The notes: generated from the letters alone by a model not told the origin. 54,883 nucleotides of DNA from an uncultured Flammeovirgaceae bacterium (GCA_937884755.1 CAKZYJ010000523.1:1-54883), one strand, 5' to 3'. Positions 37,056-46,294 are shown, counted from the stretch's first letter. A program made the numbers and translations.

Positions 37056-37729
37056 GAGTAGTCGGGTTTAAAAAAATAGCTGTACTAGTTTTACTTTTAC
37101 TGTGCATTCCAAAAATTGGAAAATAGTAAAAAAGATAATCCAAAATTTGTCACTTTGAATTACGTTGTACCTAATCGGAGCTAATTAGCACAACTTAACT
37201 TTAGGGTAACATTAGCATGATACTAGTAGGGGGCTTTAATTAGGGTCTCACATCTCAGCATTTTCTGATTGAGAAAATACTGAAATTTTATTCTGAGAAA
37301 AATACAGGTAAGTTTTAAAGTATTACTATCATGAATAGTAGAAATAATTTTATTCCTTGAGATTCCACAACAAATGAATTATTTCCGAACAGCAGTTTAG
37401 CCGAATAAACTAGCCAGAATCTTTGAAAGTCATTACTGATAAACTAACAAGTACAAATGAATATCCTACAATATTGGCCAGATGATTTGGGCTATCAAGA
37501 TTGAAAAAGCGATACATATGTTAATAATAAAGCTTACTATCTGACCTCAGGTAGTTTGGTTGAGATGCCCAGTTTTTGAAGTGAAATGAGTAGAAGATAC
37601 ATCAAGACCAGTCAGAGCAATCTGAGCAGAAGTATTGGTAAAAAATCGCCCCAGCTTCAAAGTAACTCGACATTGAGCAACTTGAAGAGTAGTTGAGAAA
37701 CCCGATAGGCTGGGAAAGAAGTCTTGGAT
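37056..37729. other. Gene-free stretch with a possible sulfatase relic
   Basis: 674 bases, AT-rich near 37056-37440, with no intact coding frame on either strand. The first part should carry the promoter of the GAF/HAMP gene (- strand). The later part holds the short sulfatase-like remnant described separately. No tRNA, hairpin terminator or clear repeat was recognised. Confidence 0.5.
37457..37597 (+). pseudogene. Possible decayed start of a sulfatase gene
   Basis: The + frame from the ATG at 37457 reads MNILQYWPDDLGYQD, stop, then about 24 codons including SGSLVEMPSF, stop. DDLGYxD followed by GSxVExP resembles the sulfatase N-terminus (DDLGYGD ... GS-x-x-ETPN). Two in-frame stops and no similarity further on suggest a relic. 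The match is short, so chance cannot be excluded. Confidence 0.28.
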
Positions 37730-39040
37730 TCAGACTACCATTACCGCAATACGGTGGCAGGCATTGTTTAGATAGCCTCGAGGGTTCCAGCCTGGTACCA
37801 GCATAGGTTGGGCATTGCCCTTACTGTCGGTAGCGCGAGCCCATACTTCGTAGTAGCCTTTTTCTGGGAAATTCGCTGTAGCGCTCCAATGCTGCCAGGC
37901 TAGGCGGTTCTTGGGAGGAAGTAACTGGCATGGTTGCCAGGTGCTACCAAAATCAATGGAGAATTCTACTGTTCGTACTGATAAGTCTCCTGCCCAGGCG
38001 TGCCCTCTAATGTCCAGCGATTGCCCCAAATCTAACCGCCCCCCGGTTTTAGGATAGGTAATCAGGGATTTTACCGGCATAGATTCAATAATACACATGT
38101 CCTCTTCGGGCACTACGGTGCCGGGAGCTACTGGCTTGCAGGGAACCCGGTAGGAATAGCCACCCATTTTTGGACCATCATGTACTTGATTACGAACCGA
38201 AATGCGGGTGAGCCACTTACCACTGGCAGAAGCTGGCCAGCCACCAAAGATCAATCGGAGAGGGTAACCGTTCATCAAAGGTAAATCTTTGCCGTTGATA
38301 GCCCAGGCAATCAACGATTCGTCTTCCAGCGCCTTGCTCATGGGAACACCTCGCGAGATTACTACCTTCTCGGGGTCACCACTTAGATGAGAATCGTTAC
38401 CATAGTAGCCGATGTAAACAGCATCAGATTTGATTCCAGCATCTTCCAGCACATCTCGTAAGCGTACTCCGGTCCATTCGGGAGAGCCTACGGCACCGGT
38501 AGTCCACTGATTTCCTCGCGCTGGGGGATTAAATTCGCTACGTCCGTTACCACCGCATTCCAGCGTGAGCTGGTAGGTATACTGAGTAAACTTTTCTTTT
38601 AATTCAGCGAGGGTATAAGATTGAGGGCGTTCCACCGACTCGCCATCAATGGTAAGCACCCACTGACTAGCATCTACCGATTGAGGAGGGATACCGTTAT
38701 TTCTAATGAAGAGTTTATCAGCAGGAGTAATTTGATCATCAAGCAGGTGAGGAGGGGTTTCAGCATTCACGGGTCGGTCATTCAGCACTACCAATTCGGG
38801 GTGCTTGCCGGGGATTTCAAAGGGTGCTTCCTCGTGGAGTAGGGCAGCGGGAATTATTCCGGCCGGCAGCTGTTTTCCAAAAACGATGGGTCCACCTAAA
38901 ACCGCTCCCATACTTAGTAGCGCTGACTTAGAAAGGAAGCCTCGTCGCGAAAGAGAGGAAGAACTTCCGCCCCAAAGCCACTGGCCGGCCTGTTTTGGGT
39001 ATTGTTGGTAAAGTTTACGTAGGCCAATTCGTTTTTTCAT
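37730..39040 (-). CDS. Sulfite oxidase-type molybdopterin oxidoreductase, Tat-exported
   Basis: 436 residues. A twin-arginine signal SLSRRGFLSKSALLSMGAVL is followed by the oxidoreductase molybdopterin domain, with the Mo-ligating cysteine in LTLECGGNGRSEF (about residue 162) and GAVGSPEWTGVRLRDVL, then a C-terminal Mo-co dimerisation domain (~residues 310-436). The family includes SorA/SoxC and sulfite oxidases; periplasmic oxidation of sulfite to sulfate is the likely reaction, with an unknown electron acceptor. No cytochrome partner is adjacent. Sulfatase remnants and an APS reductase elsewhere in the window give a loose sulphur theme. Confidence 0.85.
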   Translation of the reverse strand: MKKRIGLRKLYQQYPKQAGQWLWGGSSSSLSRRGFLSKSALLSMGAVLGGPIVFGKQLPAGIIPAALLHEEAPFEIPGKHPELVVLNDRPVNAETPPHLLDDQITPADKLFIRNNGIPPQSVDASQWVLTIDGESVERPQSYTLAELKEKFTQYTYQLTLECGGNGRSEFNPPARGNQWTTGAVGSPEWTGVRLRDVLEDAGIKSDAVYIGYYGNDSHLSGDPEKVVISRGVPMSKALEDESLIAWAINGKDLPLMNGYPLRLIFGGWPASASGKWLTRISVRNQVHDGPKMGGYSYRVPCKPVAPGTVVPEEDMCIIESMPVKSLITYPKTGGRLDLGQSLDIRGHAWAGDLSVRTVEFSIDFGSTWQPCQLLPPKNRLAWQHWSATANFPEKGYYEVWARATDSKGNAQPMLVPGWNPRGYLNNACHRIAVMVV

Positions 39041-39179
39041 GATCTTAAATGCAGGATTATATGCTTTAAAGTATTCCGGCTATTTCTATGATGATTTTAA
39101 GCACGGTTCTTAAAATTTCTAATATAGCGAAAGCCGTTGATAGTGCAGGTGAATTATCCGTTATTTGCTAGTGCATAGA

Positions 39180-40172
39180 ATGGCAAGACTACTTTTCAAA
39201 ACTATTGTTATCGGATTTAGTGCTGCTTTGGTAGCTACTGGGCTATTTGGGAAAGAGGAGCTATTCCGGTTTTTGGCACCTACCCAACCGGTTGAGGCTG
39301 AGGTACTGGTAATTGAGGGTTGGATCGGAGAGCATGCCCTTCAGCAGGCGGTTGATGAAATTCGGCGGCAGAACTATCAGAAGATTCTTGTCACTACTAT
39401 TGCTTACGATCCGGTATTCCGGGTACACAGCCAAGGGGCGCTTACTTTTCGTTTGTACCAGTTGCAAAACCCACTGACTGAATTTCAGCAGATTCGGATA
39501 AAAGCCTACGGTGATCCAGCCGGTGGGATTCAAGCATATGCCCGCATTCTGGTAGATACTGTTGAGGTGGGTGAGTTTACTACTACCCATGAGCCGGAAT
39601 GGTACACTATCTCGTTATCACAGTCAATAGAAGCAGACTCAATCATTATAGTGTATGATAATGATCAAATCATTGATGAAGAGGATCGCGATTTGTATGT
39701 GTACAGCATTCAAGTAGATTCTACCGAAATTCCGGTGCGTCACCCAGCAGTTGGTTACGACCGGGGTAAACTTGACGGAAAGAAGGTGTATCGTACCGAT
39801 TACCGAAGTGAAGCCGATGAATCAGCTGAATTTATCATCAATCAAGGTGTAGATCCCGAATTAGTACAAGCACTAACGGCCCCAATGGTGAACTTCGAGC
39901 GTACGTACACCGCTGCTTTGGAAGTAAAAAAGTGGTTGCCCGATTCCATCCGGGCGATTAATGTTTTTTCAGAAAGCGTGCACGTCCGACGTAGTCAACT
40001 GGTATATCAGCGAATGCTGGGCGATTCGGTACGGGTGGGAGCGATTGCTTCTAAGTCAGAAAACCGCCAGCCTGAACATTGGTGGAAAGAGTCTGGCTCC
40101 CGAAATTATGTGCTGTTGCAATTGGCCAAATACTTGTACGCAAATGTTTTTGTGTTTCACCATCCGGAATAG
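39180..40172 (+). CDS. YdcF/ElyC-like (DUF218) protein with inserted carbohydrate-binding-like domain
   Basis: 330 residues from the ATG at 39180 (in-frame GTG and TTG codons further upstream are less likely). An N-terminal membrane anchor (TIVIGFSAALVATGLFG) is followed by VLVIEGWIGEHALQQAVDEI, the start of a DUF218/YdcF fold. A beta-rich segment at ~residues 85-185 has ARILVDTVEVGEF and EDRDLYVYSIQVDS, resembling xylan-binding CBM36/60 modules, and then the YdcF part resumes (ESVHVRRSQLVYQRMLGD). So a binding module seems to be inserted into a YdcF-type domain. YdcF/ElyC proteins influence envelope polysaccharides; the role here is unknown. Confidence 0.7.
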   Translation: MARLLFKTIVIGFSAALVATGLFGKEELFRFLAPTQPVEAEVLVIEGWIGEHALQQAVDEIRRQNYQKILVTTIAYDPVFRVHSQGALTFRLYQLQNPLTEFQQIRIKAYGDPAGGIQAYARILVDTVEVGEFTTTHEPEWYTISLSQSIEADSIIIVYDNDQIIDEEDRDLYVYSIQVDSTEIPVRHPAVGYDRGKLDGKKVYRTDYRSEADESAEFIINQGVDPELVQALTAPMVNFERTYTAALEVKKWLPDSIRAINVFSESVHVRRSQLVYQRMLGDSVRVGAIASKSENRQPEHWWKESGSRNYVLLQLAKYLYANVFVFHHPE

Positions 40173-40309
40173 TAAGAATGCCCCCGAGGAAAAAAAACTG
40201 CGATTGGTTTCTCTTTCGTGGAAGGTATTGTATATTCAAGAAGTATTCATGTGTTTATGTATGATTGAGTACATCCGGACACCGGACACCATTTTTTGAC
40301 TGTGGGATT

Positions 40310-41032
40310 ATGAAACAAATTTTACTCTCTATTCTACTCTACTTCTTTCTTGGAATCTTTAGCGAAGCTCTTCATTTTACGGCACAAGCTCAAAAAACTA
40401 CTTGGAGTATTAATATTGCTCCCAGTATCTCCTACCGTTTGCCGCAAACTAAAACTTTGCCAGCCTACGCAGAATCGGTGCGGAACGGCGAGCAGCCTAT
40501 GCATACATTCGATTTTGGTATTGATTTCAGAACGGCAATCAACGACCATTGGTATGTAGGTACCGCGCTGTTATACTCCCAAAAAGGCTTTGCCAATACC
40601 CACGTAGACTTACCCTATCCCGATATTCGGATACCACGCACCTACATAGTTGATTTTATTCAGAACTATCTGGAAATCCCATTTTTCGTTACCCGAACGG
40701 TCTACAAAACTGATAAGTTTAAGCTCTATCCATTAGTAGGAATTACCAATAGTCTGCTGATTGATGAAAAGAATCGGGTAGCCGTGCGTACCGGTGAGAT
40801 TGCGGAAGAAATAGAAGAAAACTTATCCGAACCCTATTTACGTACCCGGCAGATACACAATATAGGAGTTTTGGGTGGATTTGGTGTTCAAGCAAGTGTA
40901 GATCCTAAAACCTATATTGGGCTGGAAGCCCAGACCAAGGTGATGCTTTCGCCTATTTCTGATCTTGCTTCCCAATCGAGACGAAACCTTTACAGTGTAG
41001 GGCTAAACTTCCGTTTCATCCGCACTCTTTAG
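40310..41032 (+). CDS. Outer-membrane beta-barrel protein (PorT-like)
   Basis: 240 residues from the ATG at 40310; the frame opens earlier at a TTG, but the ATG begins a normal signal peptide (QILLSILLYFFLGIFSEA, cleavage near AQAQ). The mature part alternates short amphipathic strands and ends in an aromatic/Arg-rich strand (YSVGLNFRFIRTL), typical of small 8-strand barrels grouped as PorT or OMP_b-brl. Precise function unknown. It is followed 10 bases later by the amidase gene. Confidence 0.78.
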   Translation: MKQILLSILLYFFLGIFSEALHFTAQAQKTTWSINIAPSISYRLPQTKTLPAYAESVRNGEQPMHTFDFGIDFRTAINDHWYVGTALLYSQKGFANTHVDLPYPDIRIPRTYIVDFIQNYLEIPFFVTRTVYKTDKFKLYPLVGITNSLLIDEKNRVAVRTGEIAEEIEENLSEPYLRTRQIHNIGVLGGFGVQASVDPKTYIGLEAQTKVMLSPISDLASQSRRNLYSVGLNFRFIRTL

Positions 41033-41042
41033 TAGCTGAATA

Positions 41043-42110
41043 TTGAATTTGTTAAAAAGTATAGGGCTGCCGTTAATAGTAATCTTTGGTATGGTAGCTT
41101 GCAAGACTTCGCCTCCTTCCACAACTTTAGCGGTTAAATCCTGGCCAATTGTGTTTGACGAAGATCGGACTCAACTCTCACTGGATTATATGCAGGAGCA
41201 TTACGGGATGACGCCCGAAGCTCCTACCATTGATCCTAAAATGATCGTAGTCCATTGGACTGCCATTCCTACCCTACAAGCCTCGTACGAAGCTTTTTAC
41301 GAATCCCGCTTACCCGCCTCCCGGGCAACCATTGGCAAAGCTAGCCCGCTGAATGTATCAGTACCTTATCTAATTGATCGTGACGGGGCTATCTACCAAC
41401 TAATGCCAGATACGCTATTTGCCCGTCATGTGATTGGGCTAAATCACTGTGCAATTGGGATTGAGAATGTGGGTGACGGTGGTGAGCACCCGCTTACCGA
41501 AGCGCAGTTTGTTGCCAATGTTCAACTTATTAAACAATTGCTGACAAAGTACAATATCCAGTATGTAATTGGTCACCATGAGTATCAGCAGTTTATCGGA
41601 CATCCACTCTGGAAGGAAAAGGATGCGAATTATCTTACTAAAAAAAGTGATCCGGGCGATGCTTTTATGCAACGGATAAGAAGTGAGTTGAGTGACTTTA
41701 ATCTTTTGCCCCTTCCGGCGGAAGATTCTATTCGTCAGGGAATTAGCGGGCAAGTAAGATGGTATGAAGGAAATTTGATGCCAACCGTAGGAGACGCCCC
41801 TGCCCAGCAACAGGGTGAAGCGGTGCAACGTCGGATACACGTTCACGAACTAACCCATCGTGATCAGGCTACGGAAGAATCAGGCTTTTTCAGTAAAATG
41901 CACTCGCGGCAGGTGGCTACGGTATATACTGATTCTTTAGGGCTTTTCCTGCTTTCGCTGCCGGTAGGAAAATACTCGGTTCTGGTAGAAGAAGAAAATG
42001 GGTTATTTGCTAATCGCTTTGACGGAGAAGGCCATATTGCTCCGGTAGAAGTAGAGGCCGACGAGGTAATCAGACTCGAACTGAAAATTGATTATCGAGC
42101 GACCTATTAG
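41043..42110 (+). CDS. N-acetylmuramoyl-L-alanine amidase lipoprotein
   Basis: 355 residues. A stop lies just upstream in frame, so the start must be TTG at 41043 or 41049. The lipoprotein signal ends VIFGMVACK. The Amidase_2 domain covers ~residues 60-225, with zinc ligands visible in MIVVHWTA, FARHVIGLNHCAIGIENVG and SDPGDAF, and VIGHHEYQQF between. The C-terminal ~110 residues form a carboxypeptidase-regulatory/TonB-plug-like beta domain (ISGQVRWYEG and GLFLLSLPVGKYSVLVEE). The enzyme should cleave the amide link between MurNAc and the stem peptide in the periplasm. It lies 10 bases after the barrel gene. Confidence 0.86.
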   Translation: MNLLKSIGLPLIVIFGMVACKTSPPSTTLAVKSWPIVFDEDRTQLSLDYMQEHYGMTPEAPTIDPKMIVVHWTAIPTLQASYEAFYESRLPASRATIGKASPLNVSVPYLIDRDGAIYQLMPDTLFARHVIGLNHCAIGIENVGDGGEHPLTEAQFVANVQLIKQLLTKYNIQYVIGHHEYQQFIGHPLWKEKDANYLTKKSDPGDAFMQRIRSELSDFNLLPLPAEDSIRQGISGQVRWYEGNLMPTVGDAPAQQQGEAVQRRIHVHELTHRDQATEESGFFSKMHSRQVATVYTDSLGLFLLSLPVGKYSVLVEEENGLFANRFDGEGHIAPVEVEADEVIRLELKIDYRATY

Positions 42111-42259
42111 CATAAATCCGAACCGCCTTTGTAGAAAAGTCAGCAATCCGCTGAAATAATTCAGAAATTTTTGCGCCCTTTCCAACGTTCTTTCCGCAAG
42201 TAGGGTCTATCCTATTGACAATCACCTATCAGCCAACTATACGGTAACCAACCGACTGC

Positions 42260-42802
42260 ATGCAAGAAGAATCAGCGCTGGTAGCCCAATGCATAAAAGG
42301 CGACCGAGCAGCTCAACATGAATTGTACCAACGATTTGCTAGTCAGATGATGGTGGTTAGTATGCGCTATTGCAAAAGCCAGGAAGATGCCGAAGATGTG
42401 CTACAGGAAGCGTTTGTGAAAGTTTTTAATAGTTTGGAGAAATTTAGAGGAGAAGCGTCTATCAAGTACTGGATCAAGCGAATTGTAATCAACACGGCAC
42501 TTAACCACCATCGTAAGAAAGTGTATTTATATCCTCATCTGGATATTGAGGAAGTCCACAATATCGGTGACGATGATGTAGAGATCACCAACTATAATTA
42601 CCGTGACCTACTTACGATCATTCAATCATTACCTCAGGGTTGTCAGGCGATATTTAACCTGTACGCCATTGAGGGGTATAAACACAAAGAAATTGCCGAA
42701 ATGCTAGAAATCAGCGAAGGAACGTCCAAATCGCAGTATGCCCGGGCTCGCTCGCTGATTAAAGAATTAATTACCGAAACCGGGGAGGTAAAACATGGCT
42801 AA
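42260..42802 (+). CDS. ECF-type RNA polymerase sigma factor
   Basis: 180 residues. Region 2 (RYCKSQEDAEDVLQEAFVKV and KYWIKRIVINTALNHHRKK) and region 4 (IEGYKHKEIAEMLEISEGTS) are clear, with no sigma-70 region 1 or 3. It overlaps the next gene by 8 bases, which suggests tight coupling with a putative regulator. In Bacteroidota, such sigma factors are usually paired with membrane anti-sigma factors. Target promoters unknown. Confidence 0.92.
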   Translation: MQEESALVAQCIKGDRAAQHELYQRFASQMMVVSMRYCKSQEDAEDVLQEAFVKVFNSLEKFRGEASIKYWIKRIVINTALNHHRKKVYLYPHLDIEEVHNIGDDDVEITNYNYRDLLTIIQSLPQGCQAIFNLYAIEGYKHKEIAEMLEISEGTSKSQYARARSLIKELITETGEVKHG

Positions 42803-44330
42803 CGCACCCGAAAAGAAATCGTACGAGGAGCAATGGCGGGAAGTCTTTAATCAGGCTGAGATGCCGCCCTCGTCTAATGTTTGGAAAAGTATTGACCAGG
42901 AGCTTACCACGCAGGAGAGCGGAAAGTACAGAAAGGGCTTCTTTTTCTATCGCGCCGTAGCGGCTGGTTTGTTACTATGTATTGCTGGTTTGAGCTGGTA
43001 TATACTCACTCGACCGGCAGATTCTGATCAGATAGTGCAGGGTGACGTTTCCAGTACCGAACAACAAATTACCCCATCAGACGAAGCCAATCGGGAGTCT
43101 AACCTGGCGAGTAGTTCGTCAATGGGTAGTGCTACCCAGACCGAAAATGGGACAGAAACTGAGTATCCATTGGCAGATAATACCGATCAGTCTAGTGGTG
43201 ATGATAAAACTACTTCTACCGCGGATAACGTAGCTTTAGGAACCAGCGAAGAAGGTAATTTAACTGCTGGCGATGGAACAGAATCCTCAGCAAAAAATGC
43301 TACCCAGTTGGCAGTCAACGATGCGAAAGAACCTGCTTTGGCAGCAAAGACGCTTATTTTTCCGAATGAAGAAGTAAGCCAGAGGGAAGAGGAACTTCTC
43401 TCAGATAACCATCGGGTGGGGCGGGTTGCCGCCCTTCCGCCCGATGCCTTAGCCATGAATGCTCCCACCTGGGCAGATAATGTAGATAAATTGTTCTTGG
43501 TGCCTCAGTACCGCAAGCGGGAGGTTGCGGATAAGGAAAAGTCAGGAGCCCAGTTTTTCGCTGGTTTAGCGATGGCTCCTAGCTTGTTTGATCCTAATTT
43601 TCAGTCTCAGAATGAAGCTGCTTTAGCTTCAGCCGATGTTCCGGTTGCAGAATCGTTTTCTTACGCCCTGGCGGCTGACGGAGTATCGAACGCACGAAAT
43701 TTTAGCAGTAATACCGTAATGGTTGCTGAGGGGTTAGAGAATCAGTCGTCGGTTTCGCTGAGCTACGGATTTGATGTGGGACTTACCTTAGGTGAACACT
43801 GGAGTATTGAAAGTGGCCTGGATTATCAGAATTTTCAGACGGTAACCCAAACCCAATACAGTGTTGTTGACTTGCAGTCGGGAGAGCGTTATCCGTTGCT
43901 GGCTACCAATGCTGTGGCTAATCAGGCTAATGCTTTTAACGTTGCATCTACTGGTTCAAATAGCGAGGTAGATAACCAGTTCCAGTTTGTTTCCGTACCG
44001 CTGCGGGTAGGTTATAATGTGCATTTCTCGAAAATTACCTTATCGGTAAGTCCATGAATTGACGCTTATTAATAATTAGCTAACAGCATCTCTTCTCAGG
44101 ATTATTCCTCTACTAAACTAAATATAGACGGAGGTAGCCCGTTTAATTCGCAGTATATCAGTGGCTTACTTAGTGGTGGGGTTTACTATCAATTGCTGGA
44201 GAACTATTCTTTATCCTTCAGTCCTTCGTATCAGTTTGCTCTGAGCGAGTTTGCCCGAACAAGCGCCGCATTCAGCAGTCTGCCTCAATCTTTGGGCTTA
44301 AAATTTGGCTTCCGCTATAATTTTCAGTAG
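42795..44330 (+). pseudogene. Sigma-factor partner: membrane-anchored protein with C-terminal beta-barrel, broken by three in-frame stops
   Basis: Reading through gives 511 codons. Residues 1-50 are hydrophilic and cytoplasmic-like (PPSSNVWKSIDQEL resembles anti-sigma segments). One membrane helix covers ~53-71 (VAAGLLLCIAGLSWYIL), then comes a long Ser/Thr/Asp/Glu-rich periplasmic linker to ~residue 240, and a beta-barrel-like domain ending SLGLKFGFRYNFQ. Codons 421 (TGA), 426 and 427 (TAA TAA) at 44055-44075 interrupt the barrel; before and after them the same frame continues cleanly. As written, the product ends at 44057 with a truncated barrel. The 8-base overlap with the sigma gene suggests a regulatory pair. 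Confidence 0.72.
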
Positions 44331-44451
44331 TGGTAAACAGCTCTCCAGACGTTCTCAGGTATTAATAATTATTTTCAACAAATAGTAACTATAAATAGTT
44401 TGTCTCGTTATTGTATATACAACAATTGTTTATAACATAAATATTATTGCT

Positions 44452-44814
44452 ATGACTTACCGAGAACGAGCCGAAGACCTTTACAACATGATCAATTCTG
44501 GTCAATTATTGGATGCTTTTGACAAGTATTATCATAATGATTGTGTGATGACCGAAGCTACTGGTGACCGTCGGGAAGGAAAGGACGTTAATCGTCAGTA
44601 CGAAGAGAAATTTTTATCCAGCGTGAAAGAATTCCACGGAGCAGGAGTAGGAACCATTAATTCTAATGAGGATGCCAAGACTACCTCCGTTGAATCTTGG
44701 ATGGACGTTACCTTTCAAGATGGTAATCGGATGAAGTTAGAGCAGGTAGCGGTGCAGAAGTGGGATGGTGACCATATTGTAGATGAGCGTTTCTATTACA
44801 ATGCACCTAATTGA
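44452..44814 (+). CDS. SnoaL-like / NTF2-fold protein
   Basis: 120 residues forming a single SnoaL-like cone (NTF2 superfamily). Features: YRERAEDLYNMINSGQLLDAF at the start, YYHNDCVMTEATGD, a strand-rich centre and the ending VQKWDGDHIVDERFYYN. Members bind or isomerise small molecules, but many, like this one, have no known substrate. It stands alone with an AT-rich upstream region and ends at a strong terminator. Confidence 0.78.
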   Translation: MTYRERAEDLYNMINSGQLLDAFDKYYHNDCVMTEATGDRREGKDVNRQYEEKFLSSVKEFHGAGVGTINSNEDAKTTSVESWMDVTFQDGNRMKLEQVAVQKWDGDHIVDERFYYNAPN

Positions 44815-44833
44815 TTTTTAATTACTTTTGCTG

Positions 44834-44868
44834 AAAAGGGCATTACTCAACAGTACTGCCCTTTTTTT
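44834..44868 (+). terminator. Intrinsic terminator after the SnoaL-like gene
   Basis: AAAAGGGCA-t-TACT / AGTA-c-TGCCCTTTT with a CAAC loop, followed by a run of T. It overlaps the last codons and stop of the convergent oxidoreductase gene. Confidence 0.85.
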
Positions 44869-46294
44869 GTGCATCTGGAAATAGATCTTTTAGTACTGTT
44901 TGGGCGGCATGATAACCACACATACCGTGTACTCCGCCACCGGGAGGGGTAGAAGATGAACAAAGATAAACCCCTTTCTGAGCCGTGCGATAAGGAGTTA
45001 GACTGAAGGTAGGGCGGGTGAATAGCTGGGTAAGTAGTTGAGCGCCTCCGTTAATATCACCTCCAATATAATTAGGGTTAAATCGCTGCACATCTTCAGT
45101 ATTCATAATATTCTTATGTAAAATAGTATCCCGAAATCCAGGAGCAAATCGTTCAACCTGCTGTTCAATAGCTTGGGTCATGTCTCGGGTTGAGTAGCGC
45201 GGAACGTGGCAGTAGGCCCAGGCGGTATGTTTCCCTTCCGGTGCCCGGTTAGGATCGAACGGGCTTTGGTGGACTAATAGTACATAAGGACGAGCATTGT
45301 GTTTTTTATTCCAAGCATCCCGTTCAGATAGTGCTATTTCTTCCAAGGTACCTCCGATATGAATAGTAGCAGCCTCATTGGCCTTAGAATTTTTAAAGGG
45401 AATAGGATCGCTCAATGCCCAGTCTACCTTGAATATGCCGGGTCCGTAGCGAAACCGCTTCAACTGATTTTGGTAGCTGCGTGGCAAAGAGAGTCCCTTG
45501 ATCTCGAGTAGCTGCCAGGGCGTAATATCCCAAAGAGTAGCTTTACAGGGAGGAATCTCTGAGATAGATTGTATTTCCCGGTCAATTTCTACCTCACCGC
45601 CTAAAGATTGGAAGTAAGCTGCCAGCGCATTGGTGATTGATTGAGCTCCACCTTTGGGAAAGGGCCAGCCTACTACATGACCTAGAGCTCCTAACACTAA
45701 GCCAATAGCCGCTGAGGATGTATGCTCTAATGGCAACATAGAGTGGGCGGCCAGTCCGGAAAAATACCCCTGCGCTTCTTCAGTGCTAAAGGTACGTTTG
45801 GCTAAAAAGTTACTAGACTGCAAAGCCTTCAGACCAAATTGGGCTAGCTTGAGCGGATGCTTAGGAAAACGCAGTGGACCTAGAAAGTCCGGAGCTATAT
45901 CCTGCCAGTTATCTACTAGCGGTTGGATCATTTGCTGGTAAGCATTACCATCAACACCTAATTGGCGGGCGGTTTCCGTTACTGAGCGGCTGAGAGTAAC
46001 CGTGTTTCCGTTATCCAACGGATGAGCTACTGCTTCCGGTGGGTACACCCATTCCAGCCCGAAGTCACTTAGTGGTAATTGAGAGAAAAATGGAGAAGCC
46101 ACCCCTAGCGGGTGAATGGCTGAGCCAATATCGTGTATGAAGCCTGGTAAGGTTAACTCTTCCGAACGGGCACCGCCCCCTAGTTTTGATTTTGCCTCTA
46201 GAACCTTTACCGATAAGCCTGAACGTTGAAGTTCTACGGCGGCAGCCAGCCCGTTCGGGCCAGAGCCAATCACTACGCAATCATATTGCTTCAT
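44843..46294 (-). CDS. NAD(P)/FAD-dependent oxidoreductase, phytoene desaturase-like
   Basis: 483 residues. N-terminal dinucleotide-binding motif VVIGSGPNGLAAAVELQRSG is followed by VLEAKSKLGGGARSEELTLP (CrtI-type second motif). The C-terminal flavin motif contains YLCSSSTPPGGGVHGMCGYH. The protein resembles the amine-oxidase/CrtI superfamily often annotated as phytoene dehydrogenase-like, but carotenoid genes are not adjacent and the substrate is unknown. The start overlaps the DUF502 stop by 4 bases. Confidence 0.84.
   Translation of the reverse strand: MKQYDCVVIGSGPNGLAAAVELQRSGLSVKVLEAKSKLGGGARSEELTLPGFIHDIGSAIHPLGVASPFFSQLPLSDFGLEWVYPPEAVAHPLDNGNTVTLSRSVTETARQLGVDGNAYQQMIQPLVDNWQDIAPDFLGPLRFPKHPLKLAQFGLKALQSSNFLAKRTFSTEEAQGYFSGLAAHSMLPLEHTSSAAIGLVLGALGHVVGWPFPKGGAQSITNALAAYFQSLGGEVEIDREIQSISEIPPCKATLWDITPWQLLEIKGLSLPRSYQNQLKRFRYGPGIFKVDWALSDPIPFKNSKANEAATIHIGGTLEEIALSERDAWNKKHNARPYVLLVHQSPFDPNRAPEGKHTAWAYCHVPRYSTRDMTQAIEQQVERFAPGFRDTILHKNIMNTEDVQRFNPNYIGGDINGGAQLLTQLFTRPTFSLTPYRTAQKGVYLCSSSTPPGGGVHGMCGYHAAQTVLKDLFPDAQKKGSTVE

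Noticed and set aside
23226-44330. Reassigned stop codon explaining the interrupted genes
   Set aside because: All three stop triplets interrupt genes, while many intact genes in the window end properly with the same triplets.
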